This document shows positions 15,950 to 23,013 of a stretch of 28,354 bases of DNA, piece after piece. The stretch's first letter is position 1, and every line of letters starts with the position of its first letter. The stretch lies in contig JBBRBO010000037.1 in the NCBI GenBank assembly GCA_038205805.1, positions 1 to 28,354 of the forward strand. Direction: 5' to 3'. The notes under the pieces were generated by a model, which worked only from the letters and a program-made list of their open reading frames with translations, ran no database searches and had not been told where the DNA came from. This DNA is from JBBSBY01 sp038205805. Lineage in GTDB: Bacteria > Desulfobacterota > Desulfomonilia > Desulfomonilales > Desulfomonilaceae. A program made the translations under genes and the position numbers.

Positions 15950-15989
15950 GCGTCGGCGCCTTGCTCCTATTCGTAAGGCGCCGCGACGC
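15950..15989 (-). promoter_or_regulatory. strong stem-loop in the aroKB leader
   Basis: GGCGCCTT (15955-15962) and AAGGCGCC (15975-15982) form a perfect 8-bp stem with a 12-base loop. GCGTC (15950-15954) and GACGC (15985-15989) extend it past a two-base bulge. It lies between the predicted aroKB transcription start and the TTG start, so it would form in the 5' leader. There is no T-run next to it, which argues against a simple attenuator. A role in translation or RNA stability is a guess. Confidence 0.5.
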
Positions 15990-16007
15990 ATCACCATGAG
16001 CGCACCG

Positions 16008-16036
16008 ATTCTACCGGAAGCCTCCCCTGTTGACAA
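16008..16036 (-). promoter_or_regulatory. sigma70-type promoter for aroKB-aroQ
   Basis: On the minus strand, TTGTCA (16031-16036) and TAGAAT (16008-16013) are separated by exactly 17 bp, each matching five of six consensus bases. The predicted transcript starts near 16001 with a leader of about 118 bases before the TTG start of aroKB. Confidence 0.6.
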
Positions 16037-16123
16037 GACGCGATTACAGGCGCGTCGCGCGTTCGGCATGATCTGGGCACAGCATTTTGATGGAATCGAG
16101 TTGCTTTGGAGTGAGTATTACCG

Positions 16124-16273
16124 ATGTGCTTTCACCAAAGTAAGATCGGTGGCGTTTTTGTTGCAAAACAGGTTTTCCAACGGCTTTCTAAAAAAGTAGT
16201 GATAATCGCCGAAAGTAGCATTTTCTCTTTAAGAAGAGCCGGTTTGGGCAATTGTGAAAGTTTTGAGAGAAAG
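16124..16273 (+). repeat. dispersed intergenic repeat, copy 1
   Basis: This AT-rich block of about 150 bp is homologous over its whole length to 19428-19577 in the same orientation. Both begin ATGTGCTTTCA, share AAAGTAAGATCGG, and carry TGATAA.CGCCG near the middle. A half-length inverted copy lies at 18722-18796. It sits between the cstA 3' end and the aroKB promoter. The short reading frame across it lacks a ribosome site and is disrupted in copy 2, so I treat this as a non-coding repeat. Confidence 0.7.
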
Positions 16274-16276
16274 GTT

Positions 16277-16311
16277 TGGGGAGAAACTTCTTTCAAGAAG
16301 GTTCTCTCCCA
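16277..16311. terminator. GGGGAGA...TCTCTCCC hairpin next to repeat copy 1
   Basis: TGGGGAGA (16277-16284) pairs with TCTCTCCCA (16303-16311) with one bulge, and CTTC pairs with GAAG within. The loop holds TTTCAA. It lies on the distal side of the cstA 3' hairpin and right after repeat copy 1. The pairing is clear; function as a second terminator is probable only by position. Confidence 0.45.
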
Positions 16312-16356
16312 TATTACTTTTGTGATTAGGTATTAGTATATCTCGGTGGGAAAGAA

Positions 16357-16397
16357 GTTGGGGAGAAACCTAGGCGCCGACAGGTTCACTCCCCAAC
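16357..16397. terminator. cstA 3' hairpin terminator
   Basis: GTTGGGGAG (16357-16365) pairs perfectly with CTCCCCAAC (16389-16397), and ACCT (16368-16371) pairs with AGGT (16382-16385) across a small internal loop. It starts 35 bp beyond the cstA stop on the minus strand. A long T-run is lacking. Confidence 0.6.
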
Positions 16398-16431
16398 AAT
16401 GCGGCTCAACTATTCGGGCGCCTCAGCGGGT

Positions 16432-18243
16432 TTATTCCGCCACCACTTGGAGGACTTCATCTCCGTAAGCGTCTTTGACCGTTTTCTCTATTTGCAAGAG
16501 TGTATACCATTTGCGTACTGCGCCCATTATTACGATCGCCATGAGAAACATTACGAGTACCGCCATTGATGCCAGGAAGTAGTTCCCTTTGGGAATGTAA
16601 TTATACATGACGCTCTGGTACCCGGCTATGAATGTCACGATCACCATGAATATGCCCGGCACGGCGGTGGTCCAGGCGTACTTGGCCTTGTTCATGCGGA
16701 TAATCATGGTAGTGCCTATGATTAAACCGCTGGCGGCCAGCAACTGGTTGCTCATACCGAAGAGCGGCCAAATGGTGGTGATGTCTCCCGTGTAAACGAG
16801 ATATCCCCATGCGGATGTAAACATGGCGCTCGTGATCAGTATTCCCGGCATCCAGCGTTTTTCCTGGAATTTGGGGATCACCTGGCCGATCATCTCCTGG
16901 AGGAAGAAGCGGCCCACGCGGGTGCCCGTATCCACCGCCGTAAGGATAAAGACGGCCTCGAACATAATGGCGAAGTGATACCAGTAAGCCATAAGGCCCT
17001 TCATGAACGGCACCGATGAAAAGATGTAGGCCATACCGACGGCCAGAGACACGGCGCCTCCGGGTCGGCCTTGGATTTGCTCTCCCACCTGCGCGGACAA
17101 AGATGCGATATTCTGCGGAACCATACCCAGTTTGGCGAACACGGCCGGAGAGGTATTTATGGCGAAGTAATCGGCGGGGACCAACACGGAAGCCGCTACC
17201 AACGCCATTATCGCGACAAAGCCTTCAACCAGCATCGCGCCGTAGCCGACAAAGAGGATGTCTCTCTCGTTCCCGATCATCTTGGGCGTGGTGCCCGATC
17301 CGATGATCGCATGGAACCCCGAGAGCGCTCCGCAAGCTATTGTGATGAACACGAAGGGAAATACCGCCCCGGGAATGATCGGGCCGCCGCCGGCGATAAA
17401 CGGCGTCACTGCGGGCATGAGGAAATCCGGTCGCACAAGGAAAATTCCCGAGGCAAGCATAATAACCGTGCCGATTTTCAAGTACGTGGAAAGGTAGTCT
17501 CGAGGGCAGAGAAGCAGCCACACAGGCAGCACCGAAGCAATGAAGCCGTAAATCGGAATGATAATGGAGATCTGCTTCTTCGATAAGGTGAATATCGAAG
17601 AAAGTGTAGGATTTTCGACGACGTAAGGACCGGCAAGGACAGCGCCGGCCAACAGGATCACGCCGATGATACTGGCCCCCAATACGTCCCCTTTACGCCA
17701 TACATGAAGATAAACTCCCATGAGCAATGCGATAGGCATGGTGGCGAAGACGGTCCAGGTTCCCCAGGCGCTGGCAAACATGGCGTTCACGACCGCGATC
17801 GAGAGACCGGCTAAGGTCAAGATCAAAATGAACATGATGGCGAAGCCCGCAACCGATCCGGTAAGCGGCCCAATCTCCCTTTCCGCTATTTTCGCTAGAG
17901 ATTGCCCTTTGTGTCGAACGGAAGCGAAGAGCACCACCATGTCATGTACCGCGCCGGCTACCACACAGCCGATGATAATCCAGAGAGCGCCGGGTAAATA
18001 GCCGAACTGGGCGGCTAAAACCGGCCCCAAAAGAGGGCCTGCCGCAGCGATGGCGGCGAAGTGATGGCCGAACAGAACGAATTTGTTGGTTTTTACGTAG
18101 TCATGGCCATCCGCCATTGTAACTGACGGAGTCTCCCTATCGGCCTTGAGTTGCAGGACCTTGTTGGCCATAAATAGCCCGTAGAACCTGTACCCGAGGG
18201 CGAAGACACACAACGAAATGAATACCAATGTGAAAGCGTTCAT
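16432..18243 (-). CDS. cstA: CstA family carbon starvation / pyruvate transporter
   Basis: The 603-residue inner-membrane protein has well over ten hydrophobic segments. The CstA signature is plain: FVLFGHHFAAIAAAGPLLGP, then VLAAQFGYLPGALW, and AGAVHDMVVLFASVRHKGQS. Members such as E. coli CstA and BtsT carry peptides or pyruvate; BtsT is a pyruvate/H+ symporter. The substrate here cannot be read from sequence. ATG 18243 is preferred because MNAFTLVFISLCVFALGYRF is the usual N-terminus and GGGAGG lies 11 bases upstream; an upstream in-frame start at 18333 would add 30 unrelated residues. It is about 100 residues shorter than the E. coli proteins. It is followed by a hairpin terminator and appears monocistronic, with no BtsS/R-like regulator beside it. 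Confidence 0.93.
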   Translation of the reverse strand: MNAFTLVFISLCVFALGYRFYGLFMANKVLQLKADRETPSVTMADGHDYVKTNKFVLFGHHFAAIAAAGPLLGPVLAAQFGYLPGALWIIIGCVVAGAVHDMVVLFASVRHKGQSLAKIAEREIGPLTGSVAGFAIMFILILTLAGLSIAVVNAMFASAWGTWTVFATMPIALLMGVYLHVWRKGDVLGASIIGVILLAGAVLAGPYVVENPTLSSIFTLSKKQISIIIPIYGFIASVLPVWLLLCPRDYLSTYLKIGTVIMLASGIFLVRPDFLMPAVTPFIAGGGPIIPGAVFPFVFITIACGALSGFHAIIGSGTTPKMIGNERDILFVGYGAMLVEGFVAIMALVAASVLVPADYFAINTSPAVFAKLGMVPQNIASLSAQVGEQIQGRPGGAVSLAVGMAYIFSSVPFMKGLMAYWYHFAIMFEAVFILTAVDTGTRVGRFFLQEMIGQVIPKFQEKRWMPGILITSAMFTSAWGYLVYTGDITTIWPLFGMSNQLLAASGLIIGTTMIIRMNKAKYAWTTAVPGIFMVIVTFIAGYQSVMYNYIPKGNYFLASMAVLVMFLMAIVIMGAVRKWYTLLQIEKTVKDAYGDEVLQVVAE

Positions 18244-18336
18244 GGACGTTGAAGCCTCCCAAAATGTGATGAGATGAGGGTTGAACCATTCGAGGTTATG
18301 ATTCACCGGGAGCCGCCCACCCGCCGACGTCATGGC

Positions 18337-18354
18337 GACGCCGAGCAGGGCGTC
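18337..18354 (-). promoter_or_regulatory. short stem-loop upstream of cstA
   Basis: GACGCC (18337-18342) and GGCGTC (18349-18354) form a perfect stem with a six-base loop, about 95 bases before the cstA start. It could be a leader structure or a protein site. I found no convincing -35/-10 pair for cstA around it. Confidence 0.3.
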
Positions 18355-18720
18355 TCACGGACGGAGAAGCATGACGCTCGGAGCACTAAAACCTGCTTCT
18401 AAGACAAACGTTGTTACACACTTGCCCCTGAGTGGAACGGCGCCCATTACGGGGTAAAACTGCGTTCCACCGGCGCTTCCGCAAAGCAATGGCCGGCCAT
18501 TCAGCGTACATGCAGACCGTGCCGTATCTTCGAGCAAAAGCGGAACCAATATCCTACGAAAGACCCGTTCTAAAATCAGATACTTGCCTGGGAATCACGT
18601 TAACTACTTAATTTGGGGTGTACATTTTTTGGATGAGACAACGTTCTCACAATTCTTATATAAACTTTACAAACTAATGTCCAGAAAAAGAGTCCGACAA
18701 AATGACTCATACCAATACCT
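18355..18720. other. gene-free stretch upstream of cstA
   Basis: No reading frame here has a start with a ribosome site or a recognisable product. It contains a perfect 14-bp palindrome, AATGGCCGGCCATT (18488-18501). From about 18590 the sequence turns AT-rich and leads into the inverted repeat copy. I see no promoter I would defend. Confidence 0.5.
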
Positions 18721-18721
18721 A

Positions 18722-18796
18722 ATCACAAATTTCTTTCAAAAAACTTGGGGAAACCTGCTTTTACAAAAGCTCCACCGCTCTTTATTTTATGAAAGG
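18722..18796 (-). repeat. dispersed intergenic repeat, copy 3 (half-length, inverted)
   Basis: Read on the minus strand, this block matches the first half of copies 1 and 2. It carries the CTTTCA start, a GCGGTGGAGCTTTT core, AAAGCAGG and TTTGTGAT at the end. It diverges after TGTGAT, where the next bases (TAGGTATT) match a segment at 16321-16334 instead, so the junction appears mosaic. Confidence 0.6.
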
Positions 18797-18997
18797 TTCT
18801 CGGTATGAGCGCGAACTCACGCCGCGGTGACGGAGCGTACGCGCTCCTGCGCGTACCATGAGTGTCTGAAGGGTCCAGTTGGCACGGACGTCGCCTATTT
18901 AGGGGGCGAAAGTGCTCCATTTTGGCCAAATCGACTCTCCGGTAAACACGCTCTCAGCAAGCTATATTTAGGTTTGAGGGGCTTTTAGCGATATTGC

Positions 18998-19026
18998 TTG
19001 ACAAGAGAACATGTGTTTTCTATACT
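18998..19026 (+). promoter_or_regulatory. near-consensus sigma70 promoter without an obvious gene
   Basis: A perfect -35 TTGACA (18998-19003) is followed by exactly 17 bp and TATACT (19021-19026), a five-of-six -10. It is the best promoter match in the window, yet no recognisable protein gene follows for 1.5 kb. Transcription would start near 19033. Confidence 0.6.
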
Positions 19027-19032
19027 GGTAGC

Positions 19033-19327
19033 TAGATGATCCTCAACAGCGTTTTTCGCTGTATTTTGAGAGCGAATTTGATGCAGCGAGAGCCTCATTC
19101 ATCAGTTGCAGGAACGCAGTTCACTCTCATTTTTTTATAACAACGAACCGTCGGCAAACTCTGGACACCTTTGCGTATTACGCGACCAAGCGTTATGCGT
19201 TCCATTCTGTTTCACTTTGGAATGGAAACGGTAGGTATACCCATCGTGTGGGGCAAGTTCCCACCTTTTCACGTTAAACTATTTTTCTTCGCCCGAACCA
19301 AGCGTTTCTTTTAGAGAAACACTTGGT
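19033..19327 (+). ncRNA. candidate structured non-coding RNA (or very short ORF) downstream of an orphan promoter
   Basis: After the promoter come several hairpins. CTCAA-CAGCG (19042-19051) pairs with CGCTG...TTGAG (19057-19070). TTCCATTC (19200-19207) pairs with GAATGGAA (19220-19227), and GTGGG (19248-19252) with CCCAC (19260-19264). ACCAAG-GTTTCT (19297-19309) pairs with AGAAAC-CTTGGT (19315-19327) with one mismatch. A T7 run at 19130-19136 could end a shorter transcript of about 105 bases. A 34-codon frame (ATG 19036 to TAA 19140) has no ribosome site and would be almost leaderless. I recognise no RNA family. Confidence 0.35.
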
Positions 19328-19427
19328 GGGGCAACGGTAGAGTTTTGCGCGGGGCTTGCGAGTTGAGCTTTCTGCGAAAAGCGTTTTCGCCGGCCGTATT
19401 TTTTTCTCACGAGTGCAGTTAATACCC

Positions 19428-19577
19428 ATGTGCTTTCAAAAAAGTAAGATCGGCGGAGCTTTTTTGCAAAGCAGATTGTTCCAAACTCTTTCTTAGAGAT
19501 TTGTGATAACCGCCGGAAGCGGCATTTTTCTCCCCTAGAAAAGCCGATTCCGTCAATTGTAAAAGTTCGCATGAAAG
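19428..19577 (+). repeat. dispersed intergenic repeat, copy 2
   Basis: It is the direct partner of 16124-16273, 150 bp long, with roughly three quarters of bases identical by eye and few indels. It contains GCCG-GAAG-CGGC, which can form a small hairpin, followed by a T-run. It sits about 100 bp after the last hairpin of the candidate RNA region. Frames across it differ from those in copy 1, arguing that it is not protein coding. Confidence 0.7.
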
Positions 19578-19589
19578 TCTCACGTCCAG

Positions 19590-20495
19590 GATGACGCACA
19601 ACGATCACCTGGAAGAATTTTCGGTATAGGATAAAAAACCCCCCAACCCAAGTCAACCGAGGTCACGACATTGAGTTTGGTCATTCACAACAAGACTACA
19701 CTGAGTCAGAGCACCCTGCTTTCCGACATACGCGGAGCCTTGTATAGACACGGCATCCGCCTTGGCCCCTTGACCGAAGAAGCGCGCAAAGGCCCCCGGC
19801 GTACAGACCGCCGGATGCCCCGCGAGCGAACCCAGTCAACTGCCGAGGCTGCGGCAAATCATGTGGACACGGCGCTGGAGAAAGCGTCTCCTTGCAGCCG
19901 CGCAGGATCGTGTATTCGTACAGAGGCGCCTCATGAGCGGCACAATGGTCCGGGTCGCGGACAAATCGGTACGCGACGCAAAGCGCTCTCCGCCGTGAAA
20001 CCGACTTCCCTGAGGCGCCATGAATCGTCCGCTACGAGTAATCGAGCTCCGCTGCCGATTGGAGATTCCGTCCCGGAAGGCGAGCTCCTTCCGATTCGCT
20101 TTCAAATATCAAGAAGGTCCTTCCTACTTTTACTTATTAGATTGTGCATTGGTCCTGACTACAAAAAAACATTAGGCTTGTAAGGTATGATTGGTGATTG
20201 TTAAAAACACGCGCGCACGTACACATACGTCGCTCCGTGAGGCGCTTCGACGAGGAAAGATCCTTCCTATTCGGCAGCGTTTCCTTGACCGTGTACGTAG
20301 GGTGGAGCGTCTATTCTTTTTACCCCAATTCGGGTAATACTGAACGCATGATCGACGAGTTTGTATTACAGTAACGGCGCCTATACGCCATGCGCATGAG
20401 CGACCCAGAGCGACCGAGGGACGTATGCGGCGTTTTCGATCACGTCGTGTCGCTTGGATATCCAAGATGCTTTTATGAAGCGCTCTTTTGTGGAC
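19590..20495. other. gene-free stretch upstream of the FAD oxidoreductase
   Basis: The longest frame (19671-20183, plus strand, TTG start) is Arg/Ser/Thr-rich, has no good ribosome site and matches nothing I know; overlapping frames on the other strand look no better. Near 20112-20122 there is a GAAGG-T-CCTTC palindrome. I see no RNA gene or mobile-element ends. The block may be decayed genes. Confidence 0.45.
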
Positions 20496-20498
20496 GGG

Positions 20499-20504
20499 TA
20501 TAAT
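20499..20504 (+). promoter_or_regulatory. -10 box upstream of the FAD oxidoreductase gene
   Basis: A perfect TATAAT lies 53 bp before the preferred ATG at 20558. The -35 region at 16 to 18 bp spacing is poor (TGAAGC or similar), so an activator or a different factor might be needed. Confidence 0.35.
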
Positions 20505-20557
20505 GATTGTGCTCGCATCATGAACTACTACCGCCGGGTCCCCGGCAAGGAGGACGT

Positions 20558-21694
20558 ATGAGTAAGCGTTTGGTAATCGTGGGTGGAGGTCACGCGCATC
20601 TTACGCTCCTTATGAAGATAGCGGATTTTGTGAAGGGAGGCTATCACATTACCCTCGTTAATCCGACCAATCACCACTATTATTCGGGGATGGGGCCGGG
20701 GCTGCTGTCGGACACGTACAAGCCGTGGGACGTCCGTTTCAACGTGCGCAAGATGGCTGTGGAGCGAGGCGCTGAGTTCATTCGGGACAAGGTTACGACC
20801 TTCGACCCGAATACGGCTACGCTCTACCTGGAGTCCGGGCTGGAGGTTCAATACGATGCAGTTTCCTTCAATACCGGCAGCTCCGTGCCTGTGGCGCCGT
20901 ATGGAGGCTCAAGCGAAGGTGTTTACTCCGTCAAGCCAATCATCAACCTGTTGAAGGCCCAGCGGGCCATCCTCGAAACGGGCAAATCCAAGCCGATCAA
21001 AATAGTAGTGGTCGGTGGCGGACCGGCAGGTGTGGAACTCACGGGCGCCGTTCGCCGACTCACCGAAACAGCGGGAATAACCGCCACAATCACGCTCGTG
21101 TCCGGCAGCGGGGCATTAACCGATTTTCCCGACAAGGCCCAGCAAACCGTGGACAAATCTTACGGTAAGCGAGGTATCTCAATATTCAAGGGCCATCTGA
21201 AAACCATTGAGGACCACGAAGTTCAATTGGCGGAAGGTCGCCGGCTCCCGTTCGATTTTCTCTTCGTCGCGGTGGGCGTCAAACCGTCCCCGATCTTCGA
21301 GAAATCCGGCCTGCCCGTCGGTCTTGACGGCGGCATGCTGGTGAACGATAAACTCCATGCTGTAGACTACCCGAATGTGTTCGGCGGCGGGGATTGCATA
21401 TCTCTGAAGGATAGGCCGCTTGACAAGGTGGGGGTCTATGCCGTACGCGAGAACCCGATTCTAGTTCACAATCTCATGGCTACACTCAAGGGAGAGCCGC
21501 TCACGACTTTCACCCCCCAAGACACGTATATGCTTATTTTCAACTTGGGCGACGGCACGGGTGTACTCGTTCGGAACTCTCTTTGTGTAACGGGAAAGCT
21601 CGTGTTCAAGCTCAAGGACTATATAGACCGGAGCTTCATGAACAAATATCAAGTTTCCGACGAACGGCAAAATCGCAGTATTTTCGTGGATTAG
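20558..21694 (+). CDS. FAD/NAD(P)-dependent oxidoreductase, NDH-2-like
   Basis: The 378-residue protein has the two-dinucleotide-fold plan of type II NADH dehydrogenases and sulfide:quinone-type reductases. It shows an N-terminal FAD-binding VIVGGGHAHLTLL (about 5-17), a second GGGPAGVELTG for NAD(P)H starting at residue 153, and NVFGGGDC (276-280) contacting the flavin. The GGGHAHLTLL start and the YSGMGPGLLS segment are like the oxidoreductase half of some selenide-water-dikinase fusions, but no SelD domain is present. No membrane segment is visible; peripheral attachment to the membrane is possible. ATG 20558 has AAGGAGG four bases upstream and is preferred over the in-frame start at 20507. 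Electron acceptor and substrate are unknown. It appears monocistronic. Confidence 0.85.
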   Translation: MSKRLVIVGGGHAHLTLLMKIADFVKGGYHITLVNPTNHHYYSGMGPGLLSDTYKPWDVRFNVRKMAVERGAEFIRDKVTTFDPNTATLYLESGLEVQYDAVSFNTGSSVPVAPYGGSSEGVYSVKPIINLLKAQRAILETGKSKPIKIVVVGGGPAGVELTGAVRRLTETAGITATITLVSGSGALTDFPDKAQQTVDKSYGKRGISIFKGHLKTIEDHEVQLAEGRRLPFDFLFVAVGVKPSPIFEKSGLPVGLDGGMLVNDKLHAVDYPNVFGGGDCISLKDRPLDKVGVYAVRENPILVHNLMATLKGEPLTTFTPQDTYMLIFNLGDGTGVLVRNSLCVTGKLVFKLKDYIDRSFMNKYQVSDERQNRSIFVD

Positions 21695-21758
21695 CCTGGT
21701 CGCTTTATGCAGATTGAGCGCCCTCATGAGCCTGTAAATCAGGCGAATCAGTTTTCTC

Positions 21759-21787
21759 TTGAGAGTTCACGGAACAGGCGATACAAC
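21759..21787 (+). promoter_or_regulatory. promoter for yjbQ-rnhA
   Basis: TTGAGA (21759-21764) and TACAAC (21782-21787) are 17 bp apart, matching five and four of six consensus bases. The implied leader to ATG 21886 is about 90 bases and contains an ACTC-TTCCGG-GAGT stem. Confidence 0.4.
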
Positions 21788-21885
21788 AAAGACACTCCTC
21801 GGGCAAGCATAGGGCTTCGCGCGGCGAGCTGCTGTAAATCGCGTACATAACTCTTCCGGGAGTGCGAAGTTAAACGAGATAGATA

Positions 21886-22281
21886 ATGGAAACAATCACT
21901 GTAGAAAGCTCCACCCGTAATCAATTCATAGACATTACGGATCGTGTGCGTGACGTGATCGCTAAGGCGGACATTCGCGACGGCCTCGCCGTGGTCTTCG
22001 TGCCGCACACTACAGCGGGTGTCACCATCAACGAGGCGGCGGATCCCAGCGTGGTCCAGGACATGGTACGCAAACTGGGAGAGCTTGTGCCGCCCAATGA
22101 CCGATACAAGCACGCAGAAGGCAACTCGGATTCCCACATCAAGGCGACCCTAGTCGGGAGTTCCGTGACGGTGTTCATCAATAATGGGGCGCCGAACCTC
22201 GGCACATGGCAGGGGATCTTCTTTTGCGAATTCGACGGCCCTCGACGGCGTCGGGTACAGGTGAGCGTCATTGCCGGTTAG
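21886..22281 (+). CDS. yjbQ: YjbQ family protein (UPF0047, secondary thiamine-phosphate synthase-like)
   Basis: The 131-residue product matches the whole YjbQ fold: FVPHTTAGVTINEAADP, then HAEGNSDSHIKA, LVGSSVTVFINNG and LGTWQGIFFCEFDGPR. These hold the conserved His, Asp and Glu residues around the presumed metal or phosphate site. Family members can complement thiamine-phosphate synthase mutants in E. coli, but the physiological role is unsettled. It is the usual single-domain length. The ribosome site before ATG 21886 is weak. The gene overlaps the start of rnhA by 11 bp, so the two are co-transcribed; there is no obvious functional tie between them. Confidence 0.93.
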   Translation: METITVESSTRNQFIDITDRVRDVIAKADIRDGLAVVFVPHTTAGVTINEAADPSVVQDMVRKLGELVPPNDRYKHAEGNSDSHIKATLVGSSVTVFINNGAPNLGTWQGIFFCEFDGPRRRRVQVSVIAG

Positions 22282-22729
22282 CTCCACCACGCCTAAGATA
22301 GTGGAAATCTTCACCGACGGCTCGTGTAAGGGAAATCCGGGACCGGGCGGCTGGGGCGCGCTCCTGCGCTACAACAAACATCGTAAAATTTTGCGGGGCG
22401 GAGCCGCCATCACTACGAATAATCGTATGGAAATGCTGGCCGCAATCGAGGCGCTGGAAACCCTAAAGCGCCCATCGGTGGTGGTCATCACCACGGATTC
22501 CCAGTATCTCATGAAGGGCGTTACTCAGTGGATGGCCAACTGGAAGAAACGCAACTGGACCACGGCTCAGAAGACACCGGTAAAGAACCAAGATCTGTGG
22601 CTGCGACTGGACGCCGCCCTCTCCCGCCATCAAGTTACATGGAAATGGGTTAAGGGTCATGCGTCACATGAAGAAAACAATCTCATCGACCAGATAGCCC
22701 AAGAAGAAGCGGAAAAGCGAAGAGCCTGA
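22271..22729 (+). CDS. rnhA: ribonuclease HI
   Basis: The enzyme cleaves the RNA strand of RNA-DNA hybrids, for R-loop and primer removal. It has all catalytic residues: Asp16 (FTDGSCKGNPGPGGWG), Glu54 (NNRMEMLAAIEAL), Asp76 (TTDSQYLMKG), His130 (WVKGHASHEEN) and Asp140 (NLIDQIAQEEA). The basic protrusion WMANWKKRNW is present. The 152-residue length is normal. TTG 22271 is chosen because AGGTGAG lies five bases upstream inside yjbQ; a GTG at 22301 would also keep the whole domain but has no ribosome site. The 11-bp overlap with yjbQ implies translational coupling. Confidence 0.96.
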   Translation: MPVSSTTPKIVEIFTDGSCKGNPGPGGWGALLRYNKHRKILRGGAAITTNNRMEMLAAIEALETLKRPSVVVITTDSQYLMKGVTQWMANWKKRNWTTAQKTPVKNQDLWLRLDAALSRHQVTWKWVKGHASHEENNLIDQIAQEEAEKRRA

Positions 22730-22814
22730 CTTGCTCCGCGATCAAAAAAGCAATATCGAGAGACCTTTGGAAGATCAAGCGTCTCGCAGACCCTTCTCCG
22801 GGAACTAATACAAC

Positions 22815-22830
22815 ATGCCGAAGCCGGCAT
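22815..22830 (+). terminator. possible terminator after rnhA
   Basis: ATGCCG (22815-22820) and CGGCAT (22825-22830) form a perfect stem with a tetraloop, followed by TTCTT. It lies 85 bp after the rnhA stop. The stem is short and the T-run interrupted. The following bases slightly resemble the second half of the dispersed repeat (GGCATTTCTTGAAAAG), which may be a decayed copy. Confidence 0.35.
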
Positions 22831-22928
22831 TTCTTGAAAAGACATACCGTTTTCGCCAAATATAAAGTACTCTCAGAAAGAACTTAGGAAGATCTACTTA
22901 CCAGCGCGGTCTTCAACAATTTACTCGT

Positions 22929-22973
22929 TACAATACACATGAACGCCGGTCCCTATAGCTTATCAACGTTCAT
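22929..22973 (+). promoter_or_regulatory. -10 box and inverted repeat upstream of the DUF6125 gene
   Basis: TACAAT (22929-22934) is a good -10 with no good -35. Immediately after it ATGAACG (22939-22945) and CGTTCAT (22967-22973) form a 7-bp perfect inverted repeat with a 21-base spacer. Placed at the expected transcription start, it could be an operator or the first stem of the leader. Confidence 0.3.
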
Positions 22974-23013
22974 ATTCACCTCTTCTCGACGAGAGAATAC
23001 CTAAGGAGCCATC

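Noticed and set aside
16124..16336. 70-codon frame across repeat copy 1
   Set aside because: The homologous copy at 19428 has stops in the matching frame and no ribosome site is present.
18244..18333. Longer N-terminus for CstA
   Set aside because: The 30 extra residues are not like a CstA start, while the ATG at 18243 has GGGAGG upstream and the normal first helix.
18488..18501. Perfect 14-bp palindrome AATGGCCGGCCATT
   Set aside because: Isolated, with no second copy, promoter or gene start beside it; a chance palindrome cannot be excluded.
19279..19656. 125-codon minus-strand frame across repeat copy 2 and a hairpin
   Set aside because: It covers a non-coding repeat and a 12-bp hairpin, and its sequence shows no protein-like pattern.
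19671..20183. 170-codon plus-strand frame with TTG start
   Set aside because: No ribosome site, Arg/Ser/Thr-rich composition with no domain pattern, and equally long frames on the opposite strand; probably non-coding.
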